Part shown: piece by piece, positions 55,040-64,000 of the stretch
Layout of the letters: the number at the start of each line of letters is the position of its first letter
How positions within the stretch are numbered: the first letter of the stretch is position 1
NCBI RefSeq assembly: GCF_014222285.1
Contig: NZ_JACKZS010000015.1
Coordinates: 1-64,000 of the forward strand
Source: Nostoc sp. UCD121
GTDB taxonomy: Bacteria > Cyanobacteriota > Cyanobacteriia > Cyanobacteriales > Nostocaceae
Reading direction: 5' to 3'
Length of the DNA stretch: 64,000 nt
Program-made: the position numbers and the translations under genes
The notes under the pieces: model-generated
Told to the model about the DNA's origin: nothing
The model's database searches: none
The model's input: the letters and a program-made list of their open reading frames with translations, nothing else

Positions 55040-56221
55040 TTATCGTCTCACCTCCACTTGGAATTGAGGCGGGGTAGCTAATCCAGCTATATGCAAAATC
55101 TGTTGCGCGATCGCTTCCCAAGTGTGATGTTTTATGACTGTTTTCCGCGCCGCTTGTCCTAAAGAATGGCGCAAAGTAGGCGATCGCCACAATATTTCTA
55201 ATGCCTCTGCTAAGGCGATCGCATCACCTGGTGGGCAAAGAATCCCATTCACCCCTGTGTCAATTAGCTCAAGCAATTGCCCAATACCACTAACAACTAC
55301 TGGCAAACCAGCCGCCATATATTCATAAACTTTCAACGGTGAAAAGTAAAAATCGGATTCAGCCGGATATGGTGCAACAGCAACATCCATTACTGATAAT
55401 AATTTCGGAATTTCATCAGGATTCACCGCTCCGGTGAATTGAGCATGAGCGTGTAATCCTCGTGCCAATAATTCGGCTTCGAGATTTTCCCGTTCGGGGC
55501 CATCGCCAACAATCAAAAGTTTGGCATTAAGAACTTTTTGATGCAGTTGAGCAAAAGCTGCTGTGAGAATTGGCAATCCATGCCACGGTTTCAATGTGCC
55601 GACAAATCCCACTGTAAAAGTTTCTGGTTGTGTTGAAAATACACGATTAAAAGTAGAGAAGCGATCGGGATTTACACCATTTGGTATAACATGAATTTTG
55701 CTATTTTTGACATACTTCATTAAGTAAATTTTCACTTCAGATGAAACAGCAATTAGTGCTGTAGCCGCTTGGAAAACCCGATTGGCAACCTGTTCAGCGC
55801 TGTGGTAATCAATCAAGCCGCGATGTTTTGCCTGTTCTGCAATCAGAGGTGAATTGACCTCTAATAATCCGGGAATTCCCATTGCTTGGGCAAATTCCAT
55901 TGCGCTATAACTCCAAAGGGAGTAACGCTCATAAATTAGGTCAAATGGGCCAAACCTCTCCAAATCTAAACGCAAATCGGGATTAATCGATAAGGCGGCT
56001 TGCTCCCGCACAGCGCGTTCTAGTTTTGGGATGGCTGGAAGTTGATGAACTAAAACATTAGTTAAATCTGCGGGTGGCTTTCCACCAATGCGAGTGGCAA
56101 ACAATTCAACTTGGATATTTTGCCGTTGCAATGCTCGAATTACTTCTTGGACATGAATAGAGCATCCTTTTTGCCCAAATACAGGAATTCCTGGATCGGC
56201 ACAAATATAAGCAATTCGCAC
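55040..56221 (-). CDS. Glycosyltransferase family 4
   Basis: 393 residues. N-terminus MRIAYICADPGIPVFGQKGC with GCSIHVQEVIRALQ, then HVIPNGVNPDRFS, VGFVGTLKPWHGLPIL, and PLKVYEYMAAGLPVV with the conserved acidic residue of the nucleotide-sugar site. Retaining GT-B enzyme. It lies between a second GT4 gene (3 nt) and the ABC exporter (0 nt). Confidence 0.88.
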   Translation of the reverse strand: MRIAYICADPGIPVFGQKGCSIHVQEVIRALQRQNIQVELFATRIGGKPPADLTNVLVHQLPAIPKLERAVREQAALSINPDLRLDLERFGPFDLIYERYSLWSYSAMEFAQAMGIPGLLEVNSPLIAEQAKHRGLIDYHSAEQVANRVFQAATALIAVSSEVKIYLMKYVKNSKIHVIPNGVNPDRFSTFNRVFSTQPETFTVGFVGTLKPWHGLPILTAAFAQLHQKVLNAKLLIVGDGPERENLEAELLARGLHAHAQFTGAVNPDEIPKLLSVMDVAVAPYPAESDFYFSPLKVYEYMAAGLPVVVSGIGQLLELIDTGVNGILCPPGDAIALAEALEILWRSPTLRHSLGQAARKTVIKHHTWEAIAQQILHIAGLATPPQFQVEVRR

Positions 56222-56224
56222 CCT

Positions 56225-57496
56225 CTAAACCTCCTGAACTACTTTTAAAGTCATGGCAGCATTCGGTTCAGCCGCATGGAATATTGCTCGTAATGCTGCG
56301 CTATTGCGATGAATGTCAAACTCAGATTCAATTAATTGTCTGGCTTGGGTTGACAACTTGACTCGCAAGGCGGGATTGGTAAGGAGTTTTTGAAGTGCGA
56401 TCGCTAATTTCTCGGCATCATGTTGTGGGACAATTAATCCAGTCTGGCGATCGCGCACTAATTCAGGAATTCCAGTTACATCTGTACTCACACAGGGCGT
56501 TCCCAATGCCATCGCTTCGAGTAAAACTGTAGGTAAACCATCCCGGTTGCCATCTTGTCCGATAATATATGGAGCGGTAAACACAGCAGCTTGCTGCATC
56601 AATTGAAATACATCATTTTGGGGACGTGGGCCGACAATTTCCACAGTAGATTGCAACCCTAAATCTTGGATTTTTTGTTGTAATACAGCTTCTAATGATC
56701 CCGTTCCCACAATTTGACATTGAAAATCACAATTTATTCGCTTCAGAATCGCACAAGCATCTATCAATATAGATAGCCCTTTCTTCTCAATTAATCGACT
56801 GACTGAGAGAATCAATGGAGGACGATCAATCGGAGAAGAATATTGTAATTGTCGTAAATCTAAGCCATTGTAGATGCGTTGAACTCGTTTTACAGATGTA
56901 CCATAAGTCTTTTGTAAATAATTGAGGTTATAGTCACTGACAGTTACGACAGTGGCAGCATCCTTGAGCTTACGTTGCATATCTTCGAATTCAACGCTTT
57001 CATGAAAGATGTCTTTAGCATGAGCGGTGAAGGTGTAGGGAATGCCCGTAAAGTGAGATGCTAACCGAGCTACACTGGTTGCGACAGTGCCAAAGTGAGC
57101 GTGCAAATGGGTGATGCCTTTGATTCGGGTTTCCCGTGCTAGCCATGCAGCTTGGTAAACGGTGCTAGCTTGTTCACCTTGAGCAAATACCAACTTTGAC
57201 CAAAAATCTGGAATAACTTTACTGGCTTCTTGTAATTCTGCCCAAAAATAGCTTGCTGCTGTGGGAGTAAGACTATTTAGGGATTCACTCATGCGGCCTT
57301 GAATTGGCTTACGAATGTAGTTGACGGTAGCACGTACCTGGGAAATAATATTTTGAAAGTGAGTGTCACACGGTGGCCTCAAAGCAAAAATTTCAATATC
57401 TAAACCTGCCGCTTCATGAGCCAAAATTTCATTGACGACAAAGGTTTCAGAATAGCGGGGATAACGTTTAAGAATGTAACCAATACGGATTGACAT
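56225..57496 (-). CDS. Glycosyltransferase family 4, WcaL-like
   Basis: 423 residues. N-terminus IRIGYILKRYPRYSETFVVN is typical of colanic-acid/amylovoran WcaL/AmsL-type transferases. HAHFGTVATSVARLASHFTG, then ILSVSRLIEKKGLSILIDA and GLPTVLLEAMALGTPCVSTD give the donor site. Gene order and 3-nt spacing show co-transcription with the following GT4. Confidence 0.88.
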   Translation of the reverse strand: MSIRIGYILKRYPRYSETFVVNEILAHEAAGLDIEIFALRPPCDTHFQNIISQVRATVNYIRKPIQGRMSESLNSLTPTAASYFWAELQEASKVIPDFWSKLVFAQGEQASTVYQAAWLARETRIKGITHLHAHFGTVATSVARLASHFTGIPYTFTAHAKDIFHESVEFEDMQRKLKDAATVVTVSDYNLNYLQKTYGTSVKRVQRIYNGLDLRQLQYSSPIDRPPLILSVSRLIEKKGLSILIDACAILKRINCDFQCQIVGTGSLEAVLQQKIQDLGLQSTVEIVGPRPQNDVFQLMQQAAVFTAPYIIGQDGNRDGLPTVLLEAMALGTPCVSTDVTGIPELVRDRQTGLIVPQHDAEKLAIALQKLLTNPALRVKLSTQARQLIESEFDIHRNSAALRAIFHAAEPNAAMTLKVVQEV

Positions 57497-57548
57497 AATT
57501 CGTAATTCATAATTAAGAAGGTTGTTTTTTAGGCTTCCCCATCTCCTT

Positions 57549-58835
57549 TCAAGAAGCTTGTTGGGATGAATGATTAGCAGAGATTAGTATTTCATTTACG
57601 AATTGGGGAATGCGGGTAAGTCCATCAAGATCGATACAATTACGGGCTTGTGGCGGCTCACCTTCTTGCATTAACCAATCTGTCAATGCTTGAGGTTTCA
57701 GATGATCTGGGTGTAGCATATCAACTAAACCAAGTGCCTGTAAGCGTTCGGCACGGATAAATTGCTCTCGACGGGGCTTGATTCGAGGTACAATCAGCGA
57801 TCGCTTTTGAAATGACAGCAATTCGCAAGTTGTGTTGTAACCACCCATAGTAATGATGCGTTCAGCCTGATTCAGCAATAGCGTCGGTTCCGCTAAATAT
57901 TTCAATACCCGCAAATTAGAACGTTTAGCAGCATACTTCTGAAGCTGTTGCTGTACTTCTCGCGGCATGAACGGCCCGGTCAAGATGATCCCACTCATCC
58001 CTGGTGGTAATTCAGCACAAGCAAATCTTTCTGCCAGACGCGCTCCATCTTGTCCGCCTCCCACCAAGCACAATACGAATCGTTCAGATGGCAAATTCAG
58101 TGATTTCAATGCCTGAACGCTATCCATATCTACGAATTTGAGGCGGTTACGCTGGTCAAGATAGCCAGTGTAGCGTAATTTGGCTAAAGTCTTCGGATTG
58201 AAATGATATTCCTGTGCTAGGTCATAAATGGCTGGATCACCATACACCCAAACCGCATCATAGTAGGTTTGAATCGCCTCTTCATTAGCTATTCTTTTCC
58301 ACTCTCGATGCACAGAAGTAGGATCATCTAACACATCTCGTAAACCTAAAATACAGTGCGTTTTTCCTTGGGTACGTAAATAATTTAGTGTTGGTTCTAG
58401 CTCTCTCACCGCTCCTCGCGGTACATTATCCACAATCAGAATATCGGGTTTAAAAGTTTTGATGGTGGTAAGAATAACTTGCGATCGCAGCGTAATAATT
58501 TCCTGCAATGATAGATCCAATCGTCGTGCCTGATATTGCCCATCAATATTTTTGTGCAGAGCAGGTAAAGTCAAACAATCAACTCCTGGTAGTGTTGTTA
58601 TATTGCTGGCATCCTGTATTCCACTAATCAGCAAAACATCAATTTCTAAGTCTGAACATCCTAAAGTTTGAGCAATCAACAAATTACGGCGCTTATGTCC
58701 CAGTCCCATTGTGTCATGCGAATATAAAGCAATGCGCCATTTACGAGGATTTCTAGATAAACTACTAATCTCTGAAGACGCTAAATTAGCCGACGTTCGT
58801 GCTATTTCTTTAACGGGGGGTAAAAAGTTTTTCAT
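57549..58835 (-). CDS. Predicted glycosyltransferase (COG4671-like, MurG-related fold)
   Basis: 428 residues from ATG 58835, chosen because CAGGAGTACAG precedes it (a TTG at 58880 gives a longer frame). RIALYSHDTMGLGHKRRNLL is the signature of this little-studied glycosyltransferase-like family; ITMGGYNTTCELLSFQKRSL is the MurG-like C-terminal sugar-nucleotide loop. Probable first gene of the glycan operon. Biochemical role unknown. Confidence 0.8.
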   Translation of the reverse strand: MKNFLPPVKEIARTSANLASSEISSLSRNPRKWRIALYSHDTMGLGHKRRNLLIAQTLGCSDLEIDVLLISGIQDASNITTLPGVDCLTLPALHKNIDGQYQARRLDLSLQEIITLRSQVILTTIKTFKPDILIVDNVPRGAVRELEPTLNYLRTQGKTHCILGLRDVLDDPTSVHREWKRIANEEAIQTYYDAVWVYGDPAIYDLAQEYHFNPKTLAKLRYTGYLDQRNRLKFVDMDSVQALKSLNLPSERFVLCLVGGGQDGARLAERFACAELPPGMSGIILTGPFMPREVQQQLQKYAAKRSNLRVLKYLAEPTLLLNQAERIITMGGYNTTCELLSFQKRSLIVPRIKPRREQFIRAERLQALGLVDMLHPDHLKPQALTDWLMQEGEPPQARNCIDLDGLTRIPQFVNEILISANHSSQQAS

Positions 58836-59390
58836 CTGTACTCCTGACCAAGTTTTAATCTGGTGGCTGACGACTTGCAAATTTAATTAGCAATTTTATT
58901 ACAGGTAGTTTTTTAAATATTGAGTTAGTTTTTTAAATTAAAAAAAAGAAAAATATTCTGAGTATTCATAGTTATTTTGTAATAAAATGCGGATATTTCA
59001 TCAACTTAATAATATTCTCCTTTGTAAAAATCAAATTTCAAGCTCATGCTTAAAATTAAGTTATCGGTTTATTAACGGAAGTTAAAAGCTACTTAATAAC
59101 CTATCAATTTTTTATGAAAAATGCATGAAAAATTGATGAAAATTCTCTCATCAAAAACTAATTGATATATAGAAAAGCTTAATTCTAAGATTTAAAGACT
59201 GATAAAAAAGGTCGATAATCAAAATTTTATTCAGGTAAACAACTTGGTTTAAAACCCAAATAGCTATGTAAATACTTTCACTATTTGAGCAACTAAATTA
59301 ACTTTAACAGATGAGTAGTAAATTTAATTAACATTAATTTTTGGCAAACAAAATATGAATTTAAACTATCTCAAATAAGGATGAGTAAAA
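58836..59390. other. AT-rich divergent intergenic region
   Basis: 555 bp between the divergent glycan operon and the histidine kinase. It is very AT-rich with tracts such as TTAAATTAAAAAAAAG. GCATGAAAAATTGATGAAAA contains a local ATGAAAAAT direct repeat (59113-59140). It must hold both promoters, but no hexamer pair is convincing. Confidence 0.4.
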
Positions 59391-60965
59391 ATGAGCAATG
59401 TGGTAAAGCGTTTTTGCGATCGCTTGTCTGTTTTCAAAGTATCTCCTTTAATTTTAGTTTGGCAGCAAGTGTTTGGAGAAGCACGCACCCGAATTTTGCT
59501 CTGGTATTTGCTGATTTTAGGAATAACGTTTCTCATTTCCATCCCGATATTTCGCTATCAACTCTACCAGCGTATAAATCAGCGTGTTCGTCAAGATATA
59601 GAAGCAAACATGATGGCTTTCAAGGCGTTGATTAAGGGTGAAAAGTTTGTTACAGAAAATAGACTCACAAATTATGAATCAGAAGAAATATTGAACGAGT
59701 CAAAGCAATTTAACTCCTTACTCTCTGGAGACGAAAAAATTACTGCTCCAGCTTCTGTAGAAGATTTAATCAAACTTTTTAAAGCTTATTTATTGTATCG
59801 GCGGCCAGAAGAGGAATCTTACTTTATCACTTTTATAGATGGTGATTTTTATAAATCTAGTCCTAGCAAACGCCCTAAGCTTTTAGCCAGAGACTCATTA
59901 CTAATGAGACGGTGGGCAAAACAGACCCAACCAGAACAGGGAGAACAAGAATTTTTTGCCCCTGATGCTAGTAATATCCTTTACATGGTGGAACCCATTA
60001 CTATTAATGGACAAACACGGGGAGTCTTTGTTGTTGCCCACAATACTACCGGGGAAAGGACAGAAGCTCTAAAAGCAGCCGCTGTAATTATTGAAGTTTT
60101 CAGCTTAGTGTTTGTAGTGTCGTTAATCCTTACTTGGTTAGCTGCGGGGCGGATACTTGCTCCTCTGCGGACAATTTTAACTACGGCTCATGCTATCAGT
60201 GAGTCAGATTTAACTCAGCGTCTGCCTGCGCGAGGTAATGGAGAACTGGCAGAACTGGCAAAGACATTCAATGAAATGATGGACAGACTAGAAGCAGCCT
60301 TTGCTAGCCAACGTGAGTTTGTCAACGATGCTGGACACGAACTGAAAACTCCCATCACTATTGTTCGCGGACACCTAGAACTGATGGGAGATGATCCCCA
60401 AGAACAACAAGAAACTGTAACGCTGGTCATTGGAGAACTAGACCGGATGAGTCGTTTGGTTGATGATATGATTTTGCTGGCAAAAGCAGAACGCGCAGAC
60501 TTTTTACAGGTAGCAACAGTAAATGTGGCAGATTTAACCAAAGAATTATTTGTTAAAGCTCAAGCACTGGCAGAGAGGGACTGGCAACTAGACTCTGTAG
60601 CTAAAGGTCAGATTGTTGTTGACCGACAAAGAATTACCGAAGCCGTGATGAATCTAGCCCAAAATGCTACTCAGCATACTAGGCAGAGTGATACTATTTC
60701 CATAGGTTCAGCGATCGCCAAAGGAAAGGTGCGCTTCTGGATACGCGATACAGGCGAAGGCATTCCACTGGTTGATCAAAAACGAATTTTTGAACGCTTT
60801 GCCCGATCTTACAACAGTCGCCGTCGTTCAGAGGGTGCTGGACTTGGGCTTTCTATCGTCCGAGCGATCGCAGAGGCTCACTTTGGACAAGTATTACTTC
60901 GTAGTCAGTTAGGAACAGGTTCGATGTTCACCATCGTTTTACCCCTCGATCCCCCCAAAAAATGA
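59391..60965 (+). CDS. Sensor histidine kinase
   Basis: 524 residues. Membrane helices at about 34-54 and 232-252 flank a periplasmic sensing region of about 175 residues. HAMP follows (253-305), then HisKA with phospho-acceptor His316 in FVNDAGHELKTPITIVRGHL, and an ATPase with the N box NLAQNATQHT, G1 IRDTGEGIP and G2 GAGLGLSIVRAIAEAH. Transmitter paired with the regulator 6 nt downstream. Signal unknown; the location divergent to the glycan operon suggests possible envelope control. Confidence 0.93.
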   Translation: MSNVVKRFCDRLSVFKVSPLILVWQQVFGEARTRILLWYLLILGITFLISIPIFRYQLYQRINQRVRQDIEANMMAFKALIKGEKFVTENRLTNYESEEILNESKQFNSLLSGDEKITAPASVEDLIKLFKAYLLYRRPEEESYFITFIDGDFYKSSPSKRPKLLARDSLLMRRWAKQTQPEQGEQEFFAPDASNILYMVEPITINGQTRGVFVVAHNTTGERTEALKAAAVIIEVFSLVFVVSLILTWLAAGRILAPLRTILTTAHAISESDLTQRLPARGNGELAELAKTFNEMMDRLEAAFASQREFVNDAGHELKTPITIVRGHLELMGDDPQEQQETVTLVIGELDRMSRLVDDMILLAKAERADFLQVATVNVADLTKELFVKAQALAERDWQLDSVAKGQIVVDRQRITEAVMNLAQNATQHTRQSDTISIGSAIAKGKVRFWIRDTGEGIPLVDQKRIFERFARSYNSRRRSEGAGLGLSIVRAIAEAHFGQVLLRSQLGTGSMFTIVLPLDPPKK

Positions 60966-60971
60966 GTATCT

Positions 60972-61643
60972 ATGCCCAACATTCTCATCGTTGAAGATGA
61001 ACCCCGGATTGCCTCATTTATTCAAAAAGGATTGCGATCGCAAGGGTTCACAACAACAATTCTGACAGATGGGTTGTATGTGCTAGATGTAATGCAAAGT
61101 GGAACCTTTGACTTGTTAATTCTGGATTTAGGGTTGCCGGGAAAAGACGGATTTCAAGTACTCGAAGAACTGCGCGGACAGGGAGAAGACATACCTGTGA
61201 TTATCCTCTCTGCTAGAAGTGATATTCACGACAAAGTTGCTGGGCTAGAAGGAGGTGCAGATGACTACGTTACCAAACCCTTCCGATTTGAAGAACTGTT
61301 GGCGCGGGTACGGTTACGGTTGCGAAGTACTAGACCTGCCAGAGATGCCCAAGAGTTTATCCTCAAAGCTGGTAATATGTACCTTAATTTGCGAACTCGA
61401 CAGGTGAAAATAGGCGATCGCTTAATAGAACTACCTGCTCGTGAATTTGCTATGGCAGAAATGTTTTGCCGCCATCCAGGGCAAGTCATAAGTCGAGAAC
61501 AACTCCTCGATTACGTTTGGGGTTACGACTACAACCCAGGTTCTAATATTGTCGATGTGTATGTCGGTTATCTCCGTAAAAAACTAGGCAGCAAACTGAT
61601 TGAGACAGTTAGAGGTATGGGTTATCGCTTGCGAACGGAGTAA
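60972..61643 (+). CDS. OmpR/PhoB-family response regulator
   Basis: 223 residues. Receiver domain with Asp9-Glu10 region (IVEDEPRI), phospho-acceptor Asp52 (LILDLGLPGKDG), Thr/Ser switch in ILSARSD and Lys102 in DDYVTKPF. The winged-helix DNA-binding domain occupies residues about 125-223 (LPAREFAMAEMFCRHPGQVI, DVYVGYLRKKLG). Partner of the upstream kinase. Confidence 0.94.
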   Translation: MPNILIVEDEPRIASFIQKGLRSQGFTTTILTDGLYVLDVMQSGTFDLLILDLGLPGKDGFQVLEELRGQGEDIPVIILSARSDIHDKVAGLEGGADDYVTKPFRFEELLARVRLRLRSTRPARDAQEFILKAGNMYLNLRTRQVKIGDRLIELPAREFAMAEMFCRHPGQVISREQLLDYVWGYDYNPGSNIVDVYVGYLRKKLGSKLIETVRGMGYRLRTE

Positions 61644-61672
61644 TAAGTGCTGAGTGAAGAATTCTCCCCTTT

Positions 61673-61796
61673 AGGGACTTCCAAATAAAACAATATCCCA
61701 AAACTAACGCAAAAATTCTCTCTATCTCTTCTTTCTCTGTGTTCTCTGCGCCTCTGTGGTTCGTTTATTTGGATAATTTATTTCTTGGAAGTCCCT
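61673..61796. repeat. 124-bp inverted-repeat-bounded element
   Basis: AGGGACTTCCAA (61673-61684) and TTGGAAGTCCCT (61785-61796) are exact 12-bp terminal inverted repeats. The inside carries TTCTCTGCGCCTCTGTGGTT, a repeat also present in part at 35694-35767. Non-coding; MITE-like in form. Confidence 0.6.
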
Positions 61797-61861
61797 TATC
61801 CCCCTGATCTGCCTACTCCTCGACTGGAACGCATTCAAGTTCATCAAGGTCGTGATTGATT

Positions 61862-62992
61862 ATGAAACAGCATCACAACTTCGAGGATCTGGCTTTTGGT
61901 CGATCAAATAGCTCTTTGCAATCAAATAACTCCAGTCCAAACACAAGCAATTCTAGATATTGGTTCAGCCATCTCAAAGTTGGTCAAAAGATTGGCATTG
62001 GATATGCACTAATTGTAAGCATTGCTGTACTGGGAACTAGCATAGGGTTTCTGATTGCAGATTATTACCAGCGACAAGCACAGAAGCGCGAAGAGGCGGC
62101 GATTGAAGAGTTATATAAGATGTATCAACTGAAAACCAGCGTGTTTCGTGTTCGTACCAACCAACACAAGCTGATTTTGTACATCGATCAACCAAAAAGA
62201 TGGCAAGAACAATATAATTTGTTACTTAACTATGTTGAGCAAGCTAGACAAGTTTGGTTTGAGTTCAAAACTAACTACAGTATTGAGAACCTCACCATAT
62301 ATGATTCTGTAATTGAACAAGAAGCTGTTCATCGCTTGTTGCAGACCCACAAAGGCTTTGATACTTATTTACAGCGCACAGAGGTTCTGTTTAACGATCG
62401 CAATCCCAGTAAATTATCACCAAACGAAATTAGGACAGCACAAACTCAACTGTTCAATTTCATGCATAGCTCATCAATTTTTATGATTGATGATTTTCTC
62501 GATGACATCACAAACCTTGTTGAAGTCATAGCCGAGGAGTATCAGCAAGCAAATTGGGAACTACGAAGGGCAGAAAAATTACGTCTAAATATTATTTTAG
62601 GCAGCTTGTTAGTGTCGATCGCGATCGCCACATTATTAGCAATTTTCACTAGTCAGGCCATTGCCCGTCCTATTCAAGCAGTCACTCATGTTGCTCAACA
62701 GGTTACAGAGGAATCTAATTTTGATTTACAAGCACCCGTAACGACTAATGATGAAGTTGGGATCTTGGCTAATTCGCTCAATCGTTTAATTTTGGAAGTT
62801 CAGCAACTGATCACAGTCCAAAATGCTGCTAACGAACAGCTAGAAGTATACAACCAGGTACTAGAAGAGAAAGTACGCGAACGAACACGGGAGTTAAATG
62901 AGAAAAATCTCAGCTTAAAGATGGCATTAGAGGAATTGCAACGTACTCAAGTTCAACTTGGAGAAACTGAGGAAAATGCCGATAAAAGCTGA
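61862..62992 (+). CDS. Membrane sensor with HAMP and coiled coil, kinase domain missing
   Basis: 376 residues from ATG 61862. Membrane helices at about 45-67 and 243-265, with a helical periplasmic sensor between. A HAMP domain follows (ARPIQAVTHVAQQVTEESNF), and then the coiled coil LEEKVRERTRELNEKNLSLK and ALEELQRTQVQL that in Nostoc hybrid kinases leads straight into HisKA (usually QxEKMSSLGQ). Here it reads GETEENADKS and stops. No HisKA, ATPase or receiver follows in the next 319 bp. So it is either a truncated kinase or a stand-alone signalling adaptor. Confidence 0.8.
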   Translation: MKQHHNFEDLAFGRSNSSLQSNNSSPNTSNSRYWFSHLKVGQKIGIGYALIVSIAVLGTSIGFLIADYYQRQAQKREEAAIEELYKMYQLKTSVFRVRTNQHKLILYIDQPKRWQEQYNLLLNYVEQARQVWFEFKTNYSIENLTIYDSVIEQEAVHRLLQTHKGFDTYLQRTEVLFNDRNPSKLSPNEIRTAQTQLFNFMHSSSIFMIDDFLDDITNLVEVIAEEYQQANWELRRAEKLRLNIILGSLLVSIAIATLLAIFTSQAIARPIQAVTHVAQQVTEESNFDLQAPVTTNDEVGILANSLNRLILEVQQLITVQNAANEQLEVYNQVLEEKVRERTRELNEKNLSLKMALEELQRTQVQLGETEENADKS

Positions 62993-63311
62993 AAAATAAA
63001 TCTTTTGGCCCGGAAATTGCCTAGATGTCACCCCAAATAGTCAATTAATCCCCAGTGTGGCAACACTATATTTCACCAGAAATCCTTGCCAAAAAGCCAT
63101 TCGTTAATTTATCGCTACACAATAGCCATCCGCAACTGCTAATTGCTATTGTCAAAATTCTAAGCAGTGAATTATCAAACTAGACCCCATAGGCTGCCGT
63201 TTTTTTGTTAGTATTCAAAAAAACCTATTGACACATTTTCAGATCAATTGTTTGTGATTTGTAAGTAAATGTAAACAATTGTTTCCAAAGAAAAAAAGCA
63301 CCTGAGGTTTA
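62993..63311. other. Gene-free spacer before rsfS
   Basis: 319 bp. No remnant of a kinase domain is seen in any frame. TATTGACACATTTTCAG occurs near 63226 and TTGTAAGTAAATGTAAACA near 63259; a promoter for rsfS is likely here but cannot be placed. Confidence 0.4.
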
Positions 63312-63770
63312 ATGACTGATTATTTCCAAGGAAATTTCCCATTACAATCCGTTCCACTGACGAAGAGTGTGGTTAAGAGCCACGCCCATACCGAAGAGGA
63401 GAGCGGAAAATTAGCTGCAACGATAGCAGTTGCTGGATCAGACCGCAAAGCAGGTGAGATTATATTGCTAAAAGTAGCAGAGGTATCTTACCTAGCGGAT
63501 TACTTTGTGATGATGACTGGCTATTCTAGGGTACAAGTCAGAGCGATCGCTCAAGCAATTGAAGGAAAAGTTGAAACTGAATTGCAACGTCGTCCCATAA
63601 GGACAGAAGGAAAACTAGAGGGGAGTTGGGTATTACAAGACTATGGTGATGTGATCGTTCACATTATGATGCCCAAAGAACGGGAGTTTTATAATTTAGA
63701 AGCGTTCTGGATTCATGCAGAACGTATTTCCCTTCCAGAATCTGATGAGGGTGAAGGTAAGCCAACATGA
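63312..63770 (+). CDS. rsfS: Ribosomal silencing factor RsfS
   Basis: 152 residues. Binds L14 (rplN, at 20705) and blocks subunit joining when nutrients are short. The conserved core is [40 protein letters not shown] and [20 protein letters not shown] with [10 protein letters not shown]. The first about 30 residues are a polar extension. The stop overlaps the next gene in ATGA. Confidence 0.94.
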   Translation: MTDYFQGNFPLQSVPLTKSVVKSHAHTEEESGKLAATIAVAGSDRKAGEIILLKVAEVSYLADYFVMMTGYSRVQVRAIAQAIEGKVETELQRRPIRTEGKLEGSWVLQDYGDVIVHIMMPKEREFYNLEAFWIHAERISLPESDEGEGKPT

Positions 63771-64000
63771 TTAGGTCTTCGGTTTCAAATTGCCCAGTTC
63801 CCACAGACCAACAACCGCTCAATGAGTACGAAGAGTTAAAAACTTCCTGGCTGTTTCGTGATAGCACTTTAGATTTGCGCGAGTATATCACGAAAATAGC
63901 TTGGATTTGGGGGTTATCTTGGCTGATCGCAGCACCTGTGGCAGCAGCAAGTTTTCCTCCCCACAAGTATATTGCACATTTTATCCTTTGTGGTGCAGCA
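63767..64000 (+). CDS. CGLD27/Ycf36-like family protein (DUF1230), partial
   Basis: 78 codons to the window edge; the rest is outside. [19 protein letters not shown] with [13 protein letters not shown] matches the start of the DUF1230 (Ycf36/CGLD27) family conserved in cyanobacteria and plastids, and a first membrane helix follows ([17 protein letters not shown]). ATG 63767 overlaps the rsfS stop by 4 nt, so the two are translationally coupled. In plants CGLD27 relates to photosynthesis under iron limitation; here the role is unknown. Confidence 0.8.
   Translation, partial: MIRSSVSNCPVPTDQQPLNEYEELKTSWLFRDSTLDLREYITKIAWIWGLSWLIAAPVAAASFPPHKYIAHFILCGAA

Overview
The window is chromosomal DNA from a filamentous, Nostoc/Anabaena-type cyanobacterium. 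The evidence is the many copies of the HIP1 palindrome GCGATCGC (for example 499-506), the cyanobacterial NDH-1 subunit NdhN, the DUF3172 and CGLD27/Ycf36 families, a tRNA without an encoded CCA end, a ribosomal supercluster lacking rpsJ, rpsN, rpmD and rpsD, and spacers full of heptanucleotide repeats. Genus or species cannot be fixed from sequence reading alone.

Layout. 0-9 kb: hisF, tRNA-Ala(GGC), a GDSL esterase, two cation/proton antiporters (one with universal-stress domains), a small secreted protein and an AMIN-domain protein. 9-14.3 kb: a transketolase-like enzyme divergent from a DeoR-type regulator with operator-like palindrome and direct repeats between them, DUF3172, an ABC-2 permease remnant, a frameshifted zinc-ribbon gene, and ndhN. 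14.3-33.4 kb: a hairpin-rich leader, then the merged S10-spc-alpha ribosomal cluster rplC to prfA, including secY, adk, infA, rpoA and truA. 33.4-37.3 kb: a small accessory stretch (XRE regulator with tandem operators, DUF29 pseudogene, DUF4336 protein, Rpn/DUF2887 nuclease). 37.4-49 kb: ABC-F ATPase, gpmI, secG, a secreted metalloprotease, a glycosyltransferase, an MFS transporter overlapping recO, deoC, and a solitary C5 DNA methyltransferase. 49-59 kb: a glycan block with four glycosyltransferases, an ABC exporter, an APH-like kinase and an SLH-less porin. 59-64 kb: a histidine kinase/response regulator pair, a sensor protein lacking its kinase domain, rsfS and the start of a CGLD27-family gene.

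How the genes work together. The ribosomal block supplies most large- and small-subunit proteins plus RNA polymerase alpha, the translocon, IF-1 and RF1. The reverse-strand run 58835 to 52110 (three glycosyltransferases, ABC exporter, kinase) reads as one operon that would assemble and export a glycoconjugate.

The most interesting signals are: (1) at least eight short hairpins in 325 nt upstream of rplC, a candidate structured regulatory RNA; (2) two families of inverted, short-period repeats in 11 junctions of the ribosomal cluster, sometimes supplying stop or start codons and extending truA; (3) the same kind of repeat inserted in frame in recO; (4) several eroded genes outside normal ORF calls (zinc-ribbon frameshift, DUF29 with internal stop, ABC-2 fragment). 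No CRISPR array, intact insertion sequence, prophage or clear defence island was seen.
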